Shown one piece after another: positions 8,643 through 17,205 of a DNA stretch of 50,021 bases (its first letter is position 1; every line of letters begins with the position of its first letter). Made by a program: the position numbers and the translations under genes. The notes under the pieces are model-generated. The model ran no database searches. It had not been told where the DNA came from and saw only the letters and a program-made list of their open reading frames with translations. This DNA is from Thermoanaerobacterales bacterium (GTDB taxonomy: Bacteria > Actinomycetota > Acidimicrobiia > Acidimicrobiales > JACDCH01): contig PKRH01000007.1 of the NCBI GenBank assembly GCA_017577565.1, positions 1-50,021 on the forward strand. Reading direction: 5' to 3'.

Positions 8643-9623
8643 TCAGCGGAGGCGCTCGGCGACGTCCCGGGCCGCGTAGGTGAGGATCAGGTCGGCGCCG
8701 GCCCGCTTGACGGCCGTCAGGTGCTCGAGCATGACCGCCGGGCCGTCGAGCCAGCCCCGCTCGGCCGCGGCGTGCACCATGGCGTACTCGCCCGACACGT
8801 GGTAGGCGGCGAGCGGCACGTCGACCTCGGCCCGGGCGGCCGCCAGCACGTCGAGGTAGGACAGCGCCGGCTTGACCATCACCATGTCCGCGCCCTCGGC
8901 CAGGTCGGCCCGGATCTCCTCCAGCGCCTCGCGGGCGTTGCGCGGGTCCTGCTGGTAGCCCTTGCGGTCGCCCCCGCCGGCGATCGTGACGTCGACCGCG
9001 TCGCGGAACGGCCCGTAGAGCGCCGACGCGTACTTGGCGGCGTAGGCCAGGATCGCCACCTGCGGGAAGTCGTCCTCGTCGAGGGCGTCGCGGATGGCGG
9101 CGACCTGGCCGTCCATCATCCCGCTCGGCGCCACGACGTCGGCGCCCGCCTCGGCCTGGGCCACCGCGGCCCGGGCGTAGAGGTCGAGCGTGGCGTCGTT
9201 GTCGACCTCGCCGTCCTCGTCGAGCACGCCGCAGTGGCCGTGGTCGGTGTACTCGTCGAGGCACAGGTCGGCCATGAGGACGAGCTCGTCGCCGACGTCG
9301 GACCGCAGGTCGCGCAGCGCGACCTGCACGATCCCGTCGGGGTCCCAGGCCCCGGAGCCCTCGGGGTCCTTGCGGGCGGGGACGCCGAAGAGGATGACCG
9401 CCGGCACGCCCAGCTCGGCGAGCTCGTGCACCTCCTTGCGCAGCGAGTCCCGGGTGTGCTGCACGACGCCCGGCAGGGACGGGATCGGCTGCGGCTCGTC
9501 GATGCCCTCGCGCACGAACAGCGGCGCCACGAGGTCGTCGACCGAGAGCCGGGTCTCGGCCACGAGGCGGCGCAGGGCGGGCGTGCGGCGCAGGCGGCGC
9601 AGGCGGCGCTGGGGGAAGCTCAC
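8643..9623 (-). CDS. hemB: delta-aminolevulinic acid dehydratase (porphobilinogen synthase)
   Basis: Condenses two 5-aminolevulinates to porphobilinogen. The 326-residue protein contains both Schiff-base lysine regions (AAKYASALYGPFRDA and VMVKPALSYLD) and the metal loop ADLCLDEYTDHGHCG. In the metal loop the classical zinc Cys-x-Cys becomes Cys-x-Asp, leaving two cysteines plus an aspartate; I believe this mixed type is common in actinobacteria. The GTG at 9623 is preceded by TAGCAT six bases upstream, so hemB probably has its own leaderless promoter, separated from livJ by a strong hairpin at 9662-9692. Confidence 0.97.
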   Translation of the reverse strand: MSFPQRRLRRLRRTPALRRLVAETRLSVDDLVAPLFVREGIDEPQPIPSLPGVVQHTRDSLRKEVHELAELGVPAVILFGVPARKDPEGSGAWDPDGIVQVALRDLRSDVGDELVLMADLCLDEYTDHGHCGVLDEDGEVDNDATLDLYARAAVAQAEAGADVVAPSGMMDGQVAAIRDALDEDDFPQVAILAYAAKYASALYGPFRDAVDVTIAGGGDRKGYQQDPRNAREALEEIRADLAEGADMVMVKPALSYLDVLAAARAEVDVPLAAYHVSGEYAMVHAAAERGWLDGPAVMLEHLTAVKRAGADLILTYAARDVAERLR

Positions 9624-9629
9624 GCACCG

Positions 9630-9635
9630 ATGCTA
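9630..9635 (-). promoter_or_regulatory. -10-like hexamer, hemB
   Basis: On the minus strand TAGCAT sits 6 bases before the hemB GTG, giving a predicted leaderless message. Confidence 0.4.
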
Positions 9636-9661
9636 GGGCTCCCTCCCCCACCCGGCACGCG

Positions 9662-9692
9662 GACCGGGGGCGCCGCGGCGGCGCCCCCGGTC
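9662..9692 (-). terminator. hairpin terminator after livJ
   Basis: Perfect inverted repeat with 14-base arms (GACCGGGGGCGCCG and its complement) and a 3-base loop, 35 bases past the livJ stop. It has no T-tract, as is usual for very GC-rich actinobacterial terminators. It would end the liv operon before hemB. Confidence 0.65.
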
Positions 9693-9727
9693 ACGGGATC
9701 ACGGGTCGCGGCCCTCGGCCGCCCCGG

Positions 9728-11089
9728 TCAGCTGTTGATCAGCTCCTCCGGGGTGACCTCCGCGGTGCGGCCCTCGTAGTCGATCAGGTCGCCCTGCGGC
9801 ACGAAGTGGTTGCGGGCATCCGGCCCCGTCCACTCGTACTGGGCCAGCTGGACGGTCTCGCCCATGAACTTGTCGTCCGGCGAGGTCCGGATGGTCACGC
9901 CCGGCAGCAGGAGGCCGACGTCGCTCACCTCGAGGTCGTACATCGCCTCCATGACGGCGAGCCGGGTCGGGGCCTCGGCCTGCTCCAGCGCCTCGATGAA
10001 GATGGCCGCCTGCGTGTAGCCGTAGCCGACCACCGCGTTCTCGGGGTCGAACCCGTCGGGCTGGTAGGTCTGGACGGTCTCCAGGTACTCCTGCATCGCC
10101 GGGTCGTCGTCCCAGTCGGGGTTCAGCGGGTCCTTCAGGTTCGAGGCGCCGTAGGCGTCGGCGCCCGCCTCACCGGCGATGCCCATGAGGGTCTTCGACA
10201 GGCAGGTGCCCGACACCCAGGTGATGGCCTCCCAGCCCGCCTCCTCCTTGGCGGTGAGGGCCTGCGGGCACGGCAGCAGCGCGGCGCCGTTGAGGAAGGC
10301 GTCGGCACCGCTGTTGGCCAGGCTGGTCACCTGGGGCGTCGGGTCGGTGCCCGGCGAGTACTCCTGCACCTCGACCAGCTCGATGTCGGTGCCCTCGATC
10401 GCCATCTTGAAGCCCGCTTCGTAGGCGTCGCCGAAGTCGTCGTCCTGGCGGAGCATGGCGACCTTGGCGTCGGGCTTGATCTCCTGCAGCAGCTCGGCGA
10501 AGGCGGCCGCCTCGATGGTGTAGGGCGTCAGCGTCGAGCCGATCATCCACGGGTAGTCCGGGTTGCCCCACTGCGGCGAGCCCGTCGCCGCGAACAGGTT
10601 GGGCACGCACAGCTCGTGGAGGGTGTCGCGGATGGCGACGTTGTTGGCCGTCCCGACCACGCTGAACACCGCGAAGGCGCCGTCGCCGTCGGGGCCGACC
10701 AGCCGGTCGATGTTGGCCGCCGTCTCGGCCGCGTTGTACTGGTCGTCGGCCGTCTCGTACTCGATGGTGAAGGTGCGGTCGCCGATCTGGACGCCGCCCT
10801 CGTCGTTCACCTTGTCGAAGTAGGCCATCCAGCCGCGGGCGATCTCGCTGTAGGCCGCGTACTGGCCGGACTGCGGGTAGCTGGAGACGAGCTTGATGAC
10901 GTCGCCCTCGATCTCCTCGGTGGGGTCGGTGGCGCAGTGGTCGGTGGGGATCAGGCTCTCGGTGTCCTCGCCACCGCTCCCCTCGTCACCGGTGGCGGCG
11001 TCGTCGTCATCGCGCGAGCTGCACGCCGACGCCAGCAGCGCGAGCGTCAGCAGGGACGCCCCGATCCGTGCCTTGCGGCTTCTCAACAT
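9728..11089 (-). CDS. livJ: branched-chain amino-acid-type ABC transporter, substrate-binding lipoprotein
   Basis: Periplasmic-binding-fold lipoprotein that delivers ligand to the LivHM permease. The signal peptide ends in the clear lipobox LALLASAC (Cys23), followed by a Ser/Asp/Glu-rich linker. The mature domain is a type I receptor-family ligand-binding domain, with KLVSSYPQSGQYAAYSEIARG near the start (written here only to mark the first ligand strand). The length of 453 residues is longer than E. coli LivJ but normal for actinobacterial homologues. The ATG at 11089 was preferred over the in-frame GTG two codons upstream because AGGAGG then lies at proper spacing. It is the last gene of livGFHMJ. 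The ligand is unknown; the heme-gene neighbours make amino acids related to 5-aminolevulinate or glutamate worth considering, but that is inference. Confidence 0.9.
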   Translation of the reverse strand: MLRSRKARIGASLLTLALLASACSSRDDDDAATGDEGSGGEDTESLIPTDHCATDPTEEIEGDVIKLVSSYPQSGQYAAYSEIARGWMAYFDKVNDEGGVQIGDRTFTIEYETADDQYNAAETAANIDRLVGPDGDGAFAVFSVVGTANNVAIRDTLHELCVPNLFAATGSPQWGNPDYPWMIGSTLTPYTIEAAAFAELLQEIKPDAKVAMLRQDDDFGDAYEAGFKMAIEGTDIELVEVQEYSPGTDPTPQVTSLANSGADAFLNGAALLPCPQALTAKEEAGWEAITWVSGTCLSKTLMGIAGEAGADAYGASNLKDPLNPDWDDDPAMQEYLETVQTYQPDGFDPENAVVGYGYTQAAIFIEALEQAEAPTRLAVMEAMYDLEVSDVGLLLPGVTIRTSPDDKFMGETVQLAQYEWTGPDARNHFVPQGDLIDYEGRTAEVTPEELINS

Positions 11090-11120
11090 GGTCACCCTCC
11101 TGGAACGGCTGTCGTCAGGG

Positions 11121-12221
11121 TCATGGAGCGGTCGGCGCCCTTCCCCTCGCCGACGTGCGCTGACCGAGGCGGAGGAGGAGGCGCCGGACGCCGCCCACCA
11201 GCCCCTCGGGCAGCACGAACACGATCACGATGAGCGCGGCGCCGAACAGCGCCGGGGCGAGGATCTCCTTGCCCTCGATGAGGTCCTGGGTGTTGTGGCG
11301 CAGCAGCACGAGCACGAGCGCGCCGACGGCGGGGCCCAGGATCGTGGCGGTGCCGCCGATCACCATGGCCACCAGGAACTCGATCGACCGCTGGAAGTAG
11401 AGGATGGGGTTGGTGCCGTCGGCCAGCTTGTCGACCATGACCGACAGCGACCCCGCCACGCCGGCGTAGGCGGCGCTGACGGCGAAGGTGCCGACCTTGG
11501 TGGCGGCCAGGTTCACCCCGACGGTGGTGGCCGCCAGCTCCTGGTCGCGCACGGCGATCATCGCCCGGCCGACCCGGCCCCGCACGAGGTTCCAGGCCAG
11601 CACGAACAGCAGGGCCATGATCGCCAGGCACAGGTAGTAGGCCCACTGGTCGTCGTCGAGGCCCTCGATCAGGGAGGCGAACTCGCGGCGGGACGGCCGC
11701 AGCAGCGGCACGCCGCCGGTCCCGTCGACGTACTTCTGGGTGATGCGGGGGAAGAGGACGGCGAGGCCCAGGGTGACGAGCGCCAGGTAGAGGCCCCGCA
11801 CCCGCAGGGCCGGGATGCCGACCAGCAGGCCCAGCACGCCGGTCAGCGCGGCGGACACCGGGATCGTGGCCTCGAAGGTCCACCCGTGGTCGACGATGAG
11901 GATCGCCGAGGTGAAGGCCCCGACGCCGAAGAAGGCGCCGTGGCCGATCGACACCTGCCCGTTGAACCCGGTGAGCAGGTTCAGGCCCATCGCCGCGATG
12001 GCGATGTAGATGGCCTGCGAGAGCAGGCGGTTGACGTCCGGCTCGAAGTAGAGCGGCGCGTACAGCGCCGCCACCGCCAGCACGACGCCGATGACGATGC
12101 GGGCGACGCGCACCGGCCGCGGCACCTCGGGCCACGGCGAGGGCCGGACCCGGGCCACCGTCGCGGGCGCCTCGCCCGCCACCGCCGGCTCGACCGCCGC
12201 CCCGGACCGGTCGGACGCCAT
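11121..12221 (-). CDS. livM: branched-chain amino-acid-type ABC transporter permease LivM
   Basis: Inner-membrane permease subunit of the liv importer. The 366-residue protein has a hydrophilic, Pro/Ala-rich N-terminal extension of about 35 residues and then roughly ten membrane segments. The family signature is intact: LNLLTGFNGQVSIGHGAFFG in the third segment, VRGLYLALVTLG, and the cytoplasmic coupling region GRAMIAVRDQELAATTVGVN, which docks on the LivFG ATPases. The ATG start shares one base with the livH stop (TGATG), so it is translationally coupled. A 31-base gap with a good ribosome-binding site separates it from livJ. Confidence 0.95.
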   Translation of the reverse strand: MASDRSGAAVEPAVAGEAPATVARVRPSPWPEVPRPVRVARIVIGVVLAVAALYAPLYFEPDVNRLLSQAIYIAIAAMGLNLLTGFNGQVSIGHGAFFGVGAFTSAILIVDHGWTFEATIPVSAALTGVLGLLVGIPALRVRGLYLALVTLGLAVLFPRITQKYVDGTGGVPLLRPSRREFASLIEGLDDDQWAYYLCLAIMALLFVLAWNLVRGRVGRAMIAVRDQELAATTVGVNLAATKVGTFAVSAAYAGVAGSLSVMVDKLADGTNPILYFQRSIEFLVAMVIGGTATILGPAVGALVLVLLRHNTQDLIEGKEILAPALFGAALIVIVFVLPEGLVGGVRRLLLRLGQRTSARGRAPTAP

Positions 12222-13105
12222 CAGACCCTCTCCACCGTGCGCTTGCCGAACAGGCCGTTCGGCATGACCACGAGCACCACCAGGATGAGGCCGAGCGGCA
12301 GCACGACCTCGATGCCGTCGAGGGCGTCGACGTACTGGATGGTCAGCGCGTCGGCCACCCCCACGACCAGGCCGGAGACGACCGCGCCCCAGATGCTGTC
12401 GAAGCCCCCGAGCGCGGCCGCCGCCAGCGCGTAGACGAGCACGACCTGCATGAGGCTGGCGTCCAGCGCCGCCCGCTCGGAGGCGACCAGCGAGCCGGCC
12501 AGCGCCCCGATGGCCGCGGAGATCGCCCACCCGAACATGAGCATCGAGCCGGCCCGGATGCCGTGGAGCCGGGCGGAGTCGGGGTTCGAGGCCACCGCCC
12601 GCAGCTTGAGCCCCAGCGTCGTGCGGTTGAGCAGCAGCCACAGGGCCGCGCACTCGACGAGCAGCACGACCATCAGCCCGATGGTCACCTTCTGCACCCG
12701 GGTGTCGGCGATGAACGAGACGCTGCCCTTCGGGAACGGCGACGGCATCGACTGGGGGTCGGTGCCGAAGATCAGCTGGACGAGGGCGTTGAGCCCGAGG
12801 AACAGGCCCAACGTGATGATCACCACGTTGAGCGGGCTGTGGCCCTCCATCGGCCGGATGAGCGTGCGCTCGATGACCGCTCCGGCGACGAAGGCGATGG
12901 CCATCGAGATGCCGATGGCCACCCAGACCGGCAGGTCGAAGGTGGTCAGCTTCCAGCTGATGTAGGCGGAGAACAGGGCCATCTCGCCCTGGGCGAAGTT
13001 GAGCACCCGGGTGGTGCGGAAGATCAGCACGAGGGCGAGCGCCACGGTGGCGAACACCACCCCGTTGCCGACCCCGTTGATGACCTGGCTCAGGAAGAGC
13101 TGCAT
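12221..13105 (-). CDS. livH: branched-chain amino-acid-type ABC transporter permease LivH
   Basis: Second inner-membrane permease of the liv importer. The 294 residues form about eight membrane segments. Family landmarks are GVGNGVVFATVALALVLIF at the N-terminus, TTRVLNFAQGEMALF, and the coupling-helix region TTLGLKLRAVASNPDSARLHG, which contacts the ATPases. It begins with ATG 11 bases after the livF stop and ends in a one-base overlap with livM. The size and motif set are complete, so the transporter should be functional. Confidence 0.95.
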   Translation of the reverse strand: MQLFLSQVINGVGNGVVFATVALALVLIFRTTRVLNFAQGEMALFSAYISWKLTTFDLPVWVAIGISMAIAFVAGAVIERTLIRPMEGHSPLNVVIITLGLFLGLNALVQLIFGTDPQSMPSPFPKGSVSFIADTRVQKVTIGLMVVLLVECAALWLLLNRTTLGLKLRAVASNPDSARLHGIRAGSMLMFGWAISAAIGALAGSLVASERAALDASLMQVVLVYALAAAALGGFDSIWGAVVSGLVVGVADALTIQYVDALDGIEVVLPLGLILVVLVVMPNGLFGKRTVERV

Positions 13106-13116
13106 GGGAGGCGTCC

Positions 13117-13827
13117 TCAGAATCCCAGGTAGGCCTTGCGGACGGCGTCGTCGTCGTGCAGCTCGGCGGCGGGGCCCTGCACGGCGATGCGCCCGGTCTC
13201 GAGCACGTAGCCCCAGTGGCCGATCTCGAGCGCGAGGTTGGCGTTCTGCTCGACGACGAGGATGGTCAGGCCCTCCTCGCGGTTGAGCTCGGCCAGCCGG
13301 TCGAACAGCTCGCGGGTGACGAGCGGGGCCAGGCCCAGCGACGGCTCGTCGAGGAGCAGGAGCTTGGGGCGGGCCATCATCGCCCGGGCCAGGGCCAGCA
13401 TCTGCTGCTCGCCGCCGCTCATGGAGCCGGCCTCCTGGTCGCGGCGCTCGCCCAGCCGGGGGAACACCTCGAGCCAGTGGCGCAGGTCGCGCTCGACGTC
13501 GCGGTCGCGGCGGTTGATGGCCCCGATCCGCAGGTTGTCCTCGACGGTGAGGTCCGCGAACGTGCCCCGCCCCTGGGGCACGTGGGCGATGCCCAGGCGG
13601 GCGATGGCCTCGGGCGGCCTGCCCACCAGCGAGGTGCCGGCGAAGCGGATGTCGCCGCTGACGACGTCGAGCAGGCCGCTGATGGCCCGCAGGGTCGTCG
13701 TCTTGCCGGCGCCGTTGGCGCCCAGCACGACGGCGACCTGGCCCTCCTCGACCGACAGGTCGATGTCGTGCAGGACGCGGACCGGGCCGTAGCCGCCGGC
13801 CACGTCGCGCAGCTCGAGCAGGCTCAT
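13117..13827 (-). CDS. livF: branched-chain amino-acid-type ABC transporter ATPase LivF
   Basis: One of the two nucleotide-binding subunits that power the liv importer. The 236 residues show Walker A GANGAGKTTT, the Q-loop region PQGRGTFADLTVEDNL, ABC signature SMSGGEQQMLALARAMM, Walker B LLLLDEPSLGLAP and the switch His region. The C-terminal AYLGF tail is typical of LivF. The ATG start overlaps the livG stop in an ATGA junction. Confidence 0.96.
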   Translation of the reverse strand: MSLLELRDVAGGYGPVRVLHDIDLSVEEGQVAVVLGANGAGKTTTLRAISGLLDVVSGDIRFAGTSLVGRPPEAIARLGIAHVPQGRGTFADLTVEDNLRIGAINRRDRDVERDLRHWLEVFPRLGERRDQEAGSMSGGEQQMLALARAMMARPKLLLLDEPSLGLAPLVTRELFDRLAELNREEGLTILVVEQNANLALEIGHWGYVLETGRIAVQGPAAELHDDDAVRKAYLGF

Positions 13828-14585
13828 GCCGGCGCGCCCAGGTAGGCCTCGATGACCAGCGGGTCGTTGCGGACCTCGTCGGGCGCGCCCTCGGCGATCT
13901 TGCGGCCGAAGTCGAGCACGACGATGTGGTCGGAGATCGTCATCACCATGGCCATGTGGTGCTCCACCAGCAGGATCGTGAGGTCGAAGCGGTCGCGGAC
14001 GGCCCGGATCGTCTCGCCCAGCTCGTCGACCTCGCTGTGGGTGAGCCCGTTGGCCGGTTCGTCGAGCATGAGCAGCCGCGGCTCGGCCGCCAGGGCCCGG
14101 GCGAGCTCGATGCGCTTCATGGTGCCGAACGGCAGCCCGGCCACCGGGCGGTGGGCGAGCTCGGCCAGGTCCAGCTCGACCAGCAGGTCGAGGCAGCGCT
14201 CCCGCAGCCGGCGCTCCTCGCGGGCGGCGCCGAGCCGCAGCATCGACCGGGCGAACCCGACGCGGCCGTGGGCGTGGGCGCCGGTCATGACGTTCTCGAG
14301 GACGGTCAGCGCCGGGAAGAGCGCCACGTTCTGGAACGTGCGGGCGATGCCGAGCCGGGCGATGCGGTGGGCGGGCTGGGCCAGCAGGTCGTGCCCGTTG
14401 AAGCGCACCGTCCCCGTCTGCGGCTGGTAGAGGCGGCTGAGGACGTTGAACAGCGTCGTCTTGCCCGCACCGTTCGGGCCGATGAGGGCGCAGATGCGGC
14501 CGGGCTCGACGGTGAAGCTGAGGTCGTCGAGGGCGACGACGCCCCCGAAGCGCACTCCGATGTTGTTGACGGACAGTAGCGACAC
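13824..14585 (-). CDS. livG: branched-chain amino-acid-type ABC transporter ATPase LivG
   Basis: The other nucleotide-binding subunit and the first gene of the liv operon. The 253 residues contain Walker A GPNGAGKTTLF, RTFQNVALFPALTVLENVM (Q-loop and LivG-specific segment), Walker B RLLMLDEPANGLTH and the switch histidines in LVEHHMAMVM. The ABC signature is unusual: where most LivG proteins have LSYGQQRR, this one reads LPFGTMKRIELARAL. It starts with GTG at 14585 after a run of six G residues; a TACAAA hexamer at 14620-14625 could be its promoter. A variant signature in an otherwise complete ATPase suggests a subfamily feature, not decay. Confidence 0.94.
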   Translation of the reverse strand: MSLLSVNNIGVRFGGVVALDDLSFTVEPGRICALIGPNGAGKTTLFNVLSRLYQPQTGTVRFNGHDLLAQPAHRIARLGIARTFQNVALFPALTVLENVMTGAHAHGRVGFARSMLRLGAAREERRLRERCLDLLVELDLAELAHRPVAGLPFGTMKRIELARALAAEPRLLMLDEPANGLTHSEVDELGETIRAVRDRFDLTILLVEHHMAMVMTISDHIVVLDFGRKIAEGAPDEVRNDPLVIEAYLGAPA

Positions 14586-14619
14586 GTTCCCCCCGCCGCT
14601 CGCCAGCTGACGGACCTGG

Positions 14620-14625
14620 TTTGTA
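14620..14625 (-). promoter_or_regulatory. possible -10 element of the liv operon
   Basis: On the minus strand an extended -10-like TGCTACAAA lies about 35 bases upstream of the livG GTG in the only gap (170 bases) separating the hem genes from liv. No convincing -35 was found. Confidence 0.3.
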
Positions 14626-14755
14626 GCACCGGGCGACGAGTGGGCGCTGCTCCACCGTCGGACCCATCGGTTGGGACGCCCGCCCCTTCCCCGAGGGCGC
14701 CGCGAGGACGACAGTCAACCACCCGCCCCCGGCCGGGCGCCAACCGACGCGGCCG

Positions 14756-16276
14756 TCAGTCCACGCGGGGCGCGACCGGCCGCGGGTTCTCGGCGGCCCA
14801 GGCGCACAGGGCGTCGACCAGGCCCGCCGCGGTGTGGACCTCGGCCTCGACCGCCACCTCCAGCCCCAGCTCCCGGGCGGTGGCCGCGGTGACCGGGCCG
14901 ATGGCGGCGACGACCGGCGGCAGCGCCTCCCGCCCGACGGCGGCGACGAGGTTGGTGACCGTCGACGACGACGTGAACGTCACGACCTCGGCCTCGGCCA
15001 GCGCCCGGACCTGTCGCTCGTCCAGCCGGGCGGGCCGGGTGCGGTAGGCCTCGACGACGTCGAGGTCCCACCCCTTGGCCGCCAGGCCCTCGGGCAGGAC
15101 GTCGCGGGCGACGGCGGCCCGGGCGAGCAGCACCCGGCGCCCGGCGGGATCCCCGCCCGGCGGTGGCGCCGGGAAGGCCTCGACCAGGGACTCGGCGACG
15201 AAGCGGGGAGGCACGAGGTCGGCGACCAGGTTGCCCTCGGCCAGGGCCTCGGCCGTGCCGGGACCGATGGCGGCGATCCGGGTGCCGCCCAGGGCCCGGG
15301 CGTCGCGCCCGGCCGCCCGCACGGCGGCCAGCAGCCGCCGGGCGCCGTTGGGCGAGGTGAGGACGACCCAGGCGTAGGCGCCCGCGGCCAGCCGCTCGAC
15401 GGCGGCGGCCAGCGCCGCGCCGCCGTCGGCCGGGTCGCCGATCTCGATGGCCGGCACCTCGATCGCCGCCGCGCCCAGCTCCCGCAGCCGGTCGACCAGC
15501 TCGCGGGCCTGGTCCCGGGGCCGGGTGACCACGATGCGCCGCCCGAACAGCGGGCGGTTCTCGAACCAGGCGAGGTCGCAGGCGGCGACGTCGCCGACGA
15601 CGATGGTCGAGGGCGTGCCGAGGGGCTGGTCGGCGATGGTGGCCAGGGTGGCCCGGACGGTCCGCTGCTCCGGCCGGGTCCCCCACTGGATGGCGGCGAC
15701 CGGGGTGTCGGGCGAGCGGCCGCCGGCGATCAGCGACTCGGCGATCCGGCGGATGCGGGCCACGCCCATGAGGACGACGATCGTGCCGCCGACCCGGGCC
15801 ACGGCCTCCCAGTCGACCGTGCCGTCGCCGGCTCCCGGCTGCTCGTGGCCGGTGACGATGGTGACGCTGGTCGACGAGTGCCGGAGCGTCACGGGGATGC
15901 CGGCGTAGGCGGGCACCGCGATGGCCGAGGTGACCCCGGGGACGACCTCGAAGGGGACGCCCGCCGCGGCGAGCGCCGCCGCCTCCTCGCCGCCCCGGGC
16001 GAAGACGAACGGGTCGCCGCCCTTCAGCCGCACCACCGTCTGGCCGGCCCGGCCCCGCTCGACCAGCAGGGCGTTGATCTCCTCCTGGGCCATGCGGTGC
16101 CGGCCGGGCGCCTTGCCGACGTCGATGCGCTCGGCCCCGGGCGGCGCGAGGTCGAGCAGCGACTCCTGCGACAACCGGTCGTAGACGACCACGTCGGCGC
16201 GCTCGAGCAGCTCCCGGGCCCGCACGGTGAGCAGGCCGGGGTCCCCCGGGCCGGCGCCGACGAGGTGGACGGTCAC
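14756..16276 (-). CDS. cobA-hemD: bifunctional uroporphyrinogen-III C-methyltransferase / uroporphyrinogen-III synthase
   Basis: A two-domain fusion acting at the tetrapyrrole branch point. Residues 1-245 are a SAM-dependent methyltransferase making precorrin-2 (VGAGPGDPGLLTVRA at the N-terminus, VVRLKGGDPFVFARGGEE, VPGVTSAIAVPAYAGIP). Residues about 250-500 are uroporphyrinogen-III synthase, which closes and inverts ring D of hydroxymethylbilane (LTSPNGARRL and TFTSSSTV segments). The 506-residue length matches actinobacterial CobA-HemD fusions. The GTG start is 19 bases after the hemC stop in the same transcript. With the upstream SirC-like dehydrogenase it forms a route to siroheme; the HemD half serves heme. 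Confidence 0.95.
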   Translation of the reverse strand: MTVHLVGAGPGDPGLLTVRARELLERADVVVYDRLSQESLLDLAPPGAERIDVGKAPGRHRMAQEEINALLVERGRAGQTVVRLKGGDPFVFARGGEEAAALAAAGVPFEVVPGVTSAIAVPAYAGIPVTLRHSSTSVTIVTGHEQPGAGDGTVDWEAVARVGGTIVVLMGVARIRRIAESLIAGGRSPDTPVAAIQWGTRPEQRTVRATLATIADQPLGTPSTIVVGDVAACDLAWFENRPLFGRRIVVTRPRDQARELVDRLRELGAAAIEVPAIEIGDPADGGAALAAAVERLAAGAYAWVVLTSPNGARRLLAAVRAAGRDARALGGTRIAAIGPGTAEALAEGNLVADLVPPRFVAESLVEAFPAPPPGGDPAGRRVLLARAAVARDVLPEGLAAKGWDLDVVEAYRTRPARLDERQVRALAEAEVVTFTSSSTVTNLVAAVGREALPPVVAAIGPVTAATARELGLEVAVEAEVHTAAGLVDALCAWAAENPRPVAPRVD

Positions 16277-16295
16277 GGTCCTGATGCGTACCGGG

Positions 16296-17201
16296 CTAGG
16301 GGCGGCCCAGCAACCGGGCGCCGCCCTGCTCGTCGAGCAGGTGGCGGGCGGCCGAGCGGCCGAGCGCCGCGCCCGCCGTCGCCGGACCGGACACCTCGTG
16401 GCGCTCGACGACCCGCCCGTCCGGGCTGGCGACCAGGGCGCGCACCCGCAGGCCGTCGCCGGCCTGGGTGGCGTGGGCGGCGGCGGGGATCGAGCAGTCG
16501 CCTCCCAGCTCGCGCAGGAACCCCCGCTCGGCGTCCACCGCCCGGCGGCTGGGACCGTGCTCGATGCGCTCGAGCAGGGCCCGGGTGTCGACGTCGTCGG
16601 CCCGGCACTCGACGGCGAGGGCCGCCTGCCCGACCTGGGGCAGGACGACGTCGAGGTCCAGGCGCTCGGCGATGCGGTCGGCCAGCCCGAGCCGGTCGAG
16701 GGCCGCCGCCGCGACCACGACCGCGGCGACGCCGTCGCGCCCGACCCGGGCGATGCGGGTGTCCATGTTCCCCCGGAGCCCCTCGAACCGCAGGTCCGGC
16801 CGGCGGGCGGCCAGCTGCGCCCGCCGCCGCAGCGAGCCGGTGGCCACGACCGCGCCCTCGGGCAGCTCGTCCAGCCGGGCCCCGACCAGGGCGTCCCGCA
16901 CGTCGGCCCGCTCGGGCACCGCGGCGATCACCAGGCCGTCGGGGGTGGTCGAGGGCAGGTCCTTGGCCGAGTGCACGGCGACGTCGGCCCGGCCGTCGAG
17001 CACCGCCGCCTGCACCTCCTTGACGAACACGCCCTTGCCGCCCAGCTCCCAGATCGGCACGTCGGACCGCCGGTCGCCGCTCGTCTCGACGACGACGACC
17101 TCGGCCTGGACGGACGGCTCGACCTTCTGCAGGAGGGCGACCACGTGGTCGGCCTGCCAGCGGGCGAGGGCCGAACCCCGGGTCGCGACCCGGAGCCGCA
17201 C
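16296..17201 (-). CDS. hemC: hydroxymethylbilane synthase (porphobilinogen deaminase)
   Basis: Polymerises four porphobilinogens into hydroxymethylbilane. The 301-residue protein has the N-terminal TRGSALARWQ, VHSAKDLP, the Arg-rich substrate loop TGSLRRRAQL, GNMDTRIARV, and the cofactor cysteine in ELGGDCSIPAAAHA, which carries the dipyrromethane. It starts with GTG only four bases after the hemA stop and is followed by cobA-hemD, giving the conserved hemA-hemC-hemD order. Confidence 0.97.
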   Translation of the reverse strand: MRLRVATRGSALARWQADHVVALLQKVEPSVQAEVVVVETSGDRRSDVPIWELGGKGVFVKEVQAAVLDGRADVAVHSAKDLPSTTPDGLVIAAVPERADVRDALVGARLDELPEGAVVATGSLRRRAQLAARRPDLRFEGLRGNMDTRIARVGRDGVAAVVVAAAALDRLGLADRIAERLDLDVVLPQVGQAALAVECRADDVDTRALLERIEHGPSRRAVDAERGFLRELGGDCSIPAAAHATQAGDGLRVRALVASPDGRVVERHEVSGPATAGAALGRSAARHLLDEQGGARLLGRP

Positions 17202-17205
17202 CGCC

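Noticed and set aside
11093..11095. GTG two codons upstream as the livJ start
   Set aside because: It leaves no space after the AGGAGG. The ATG at 11089 has normal spacing.
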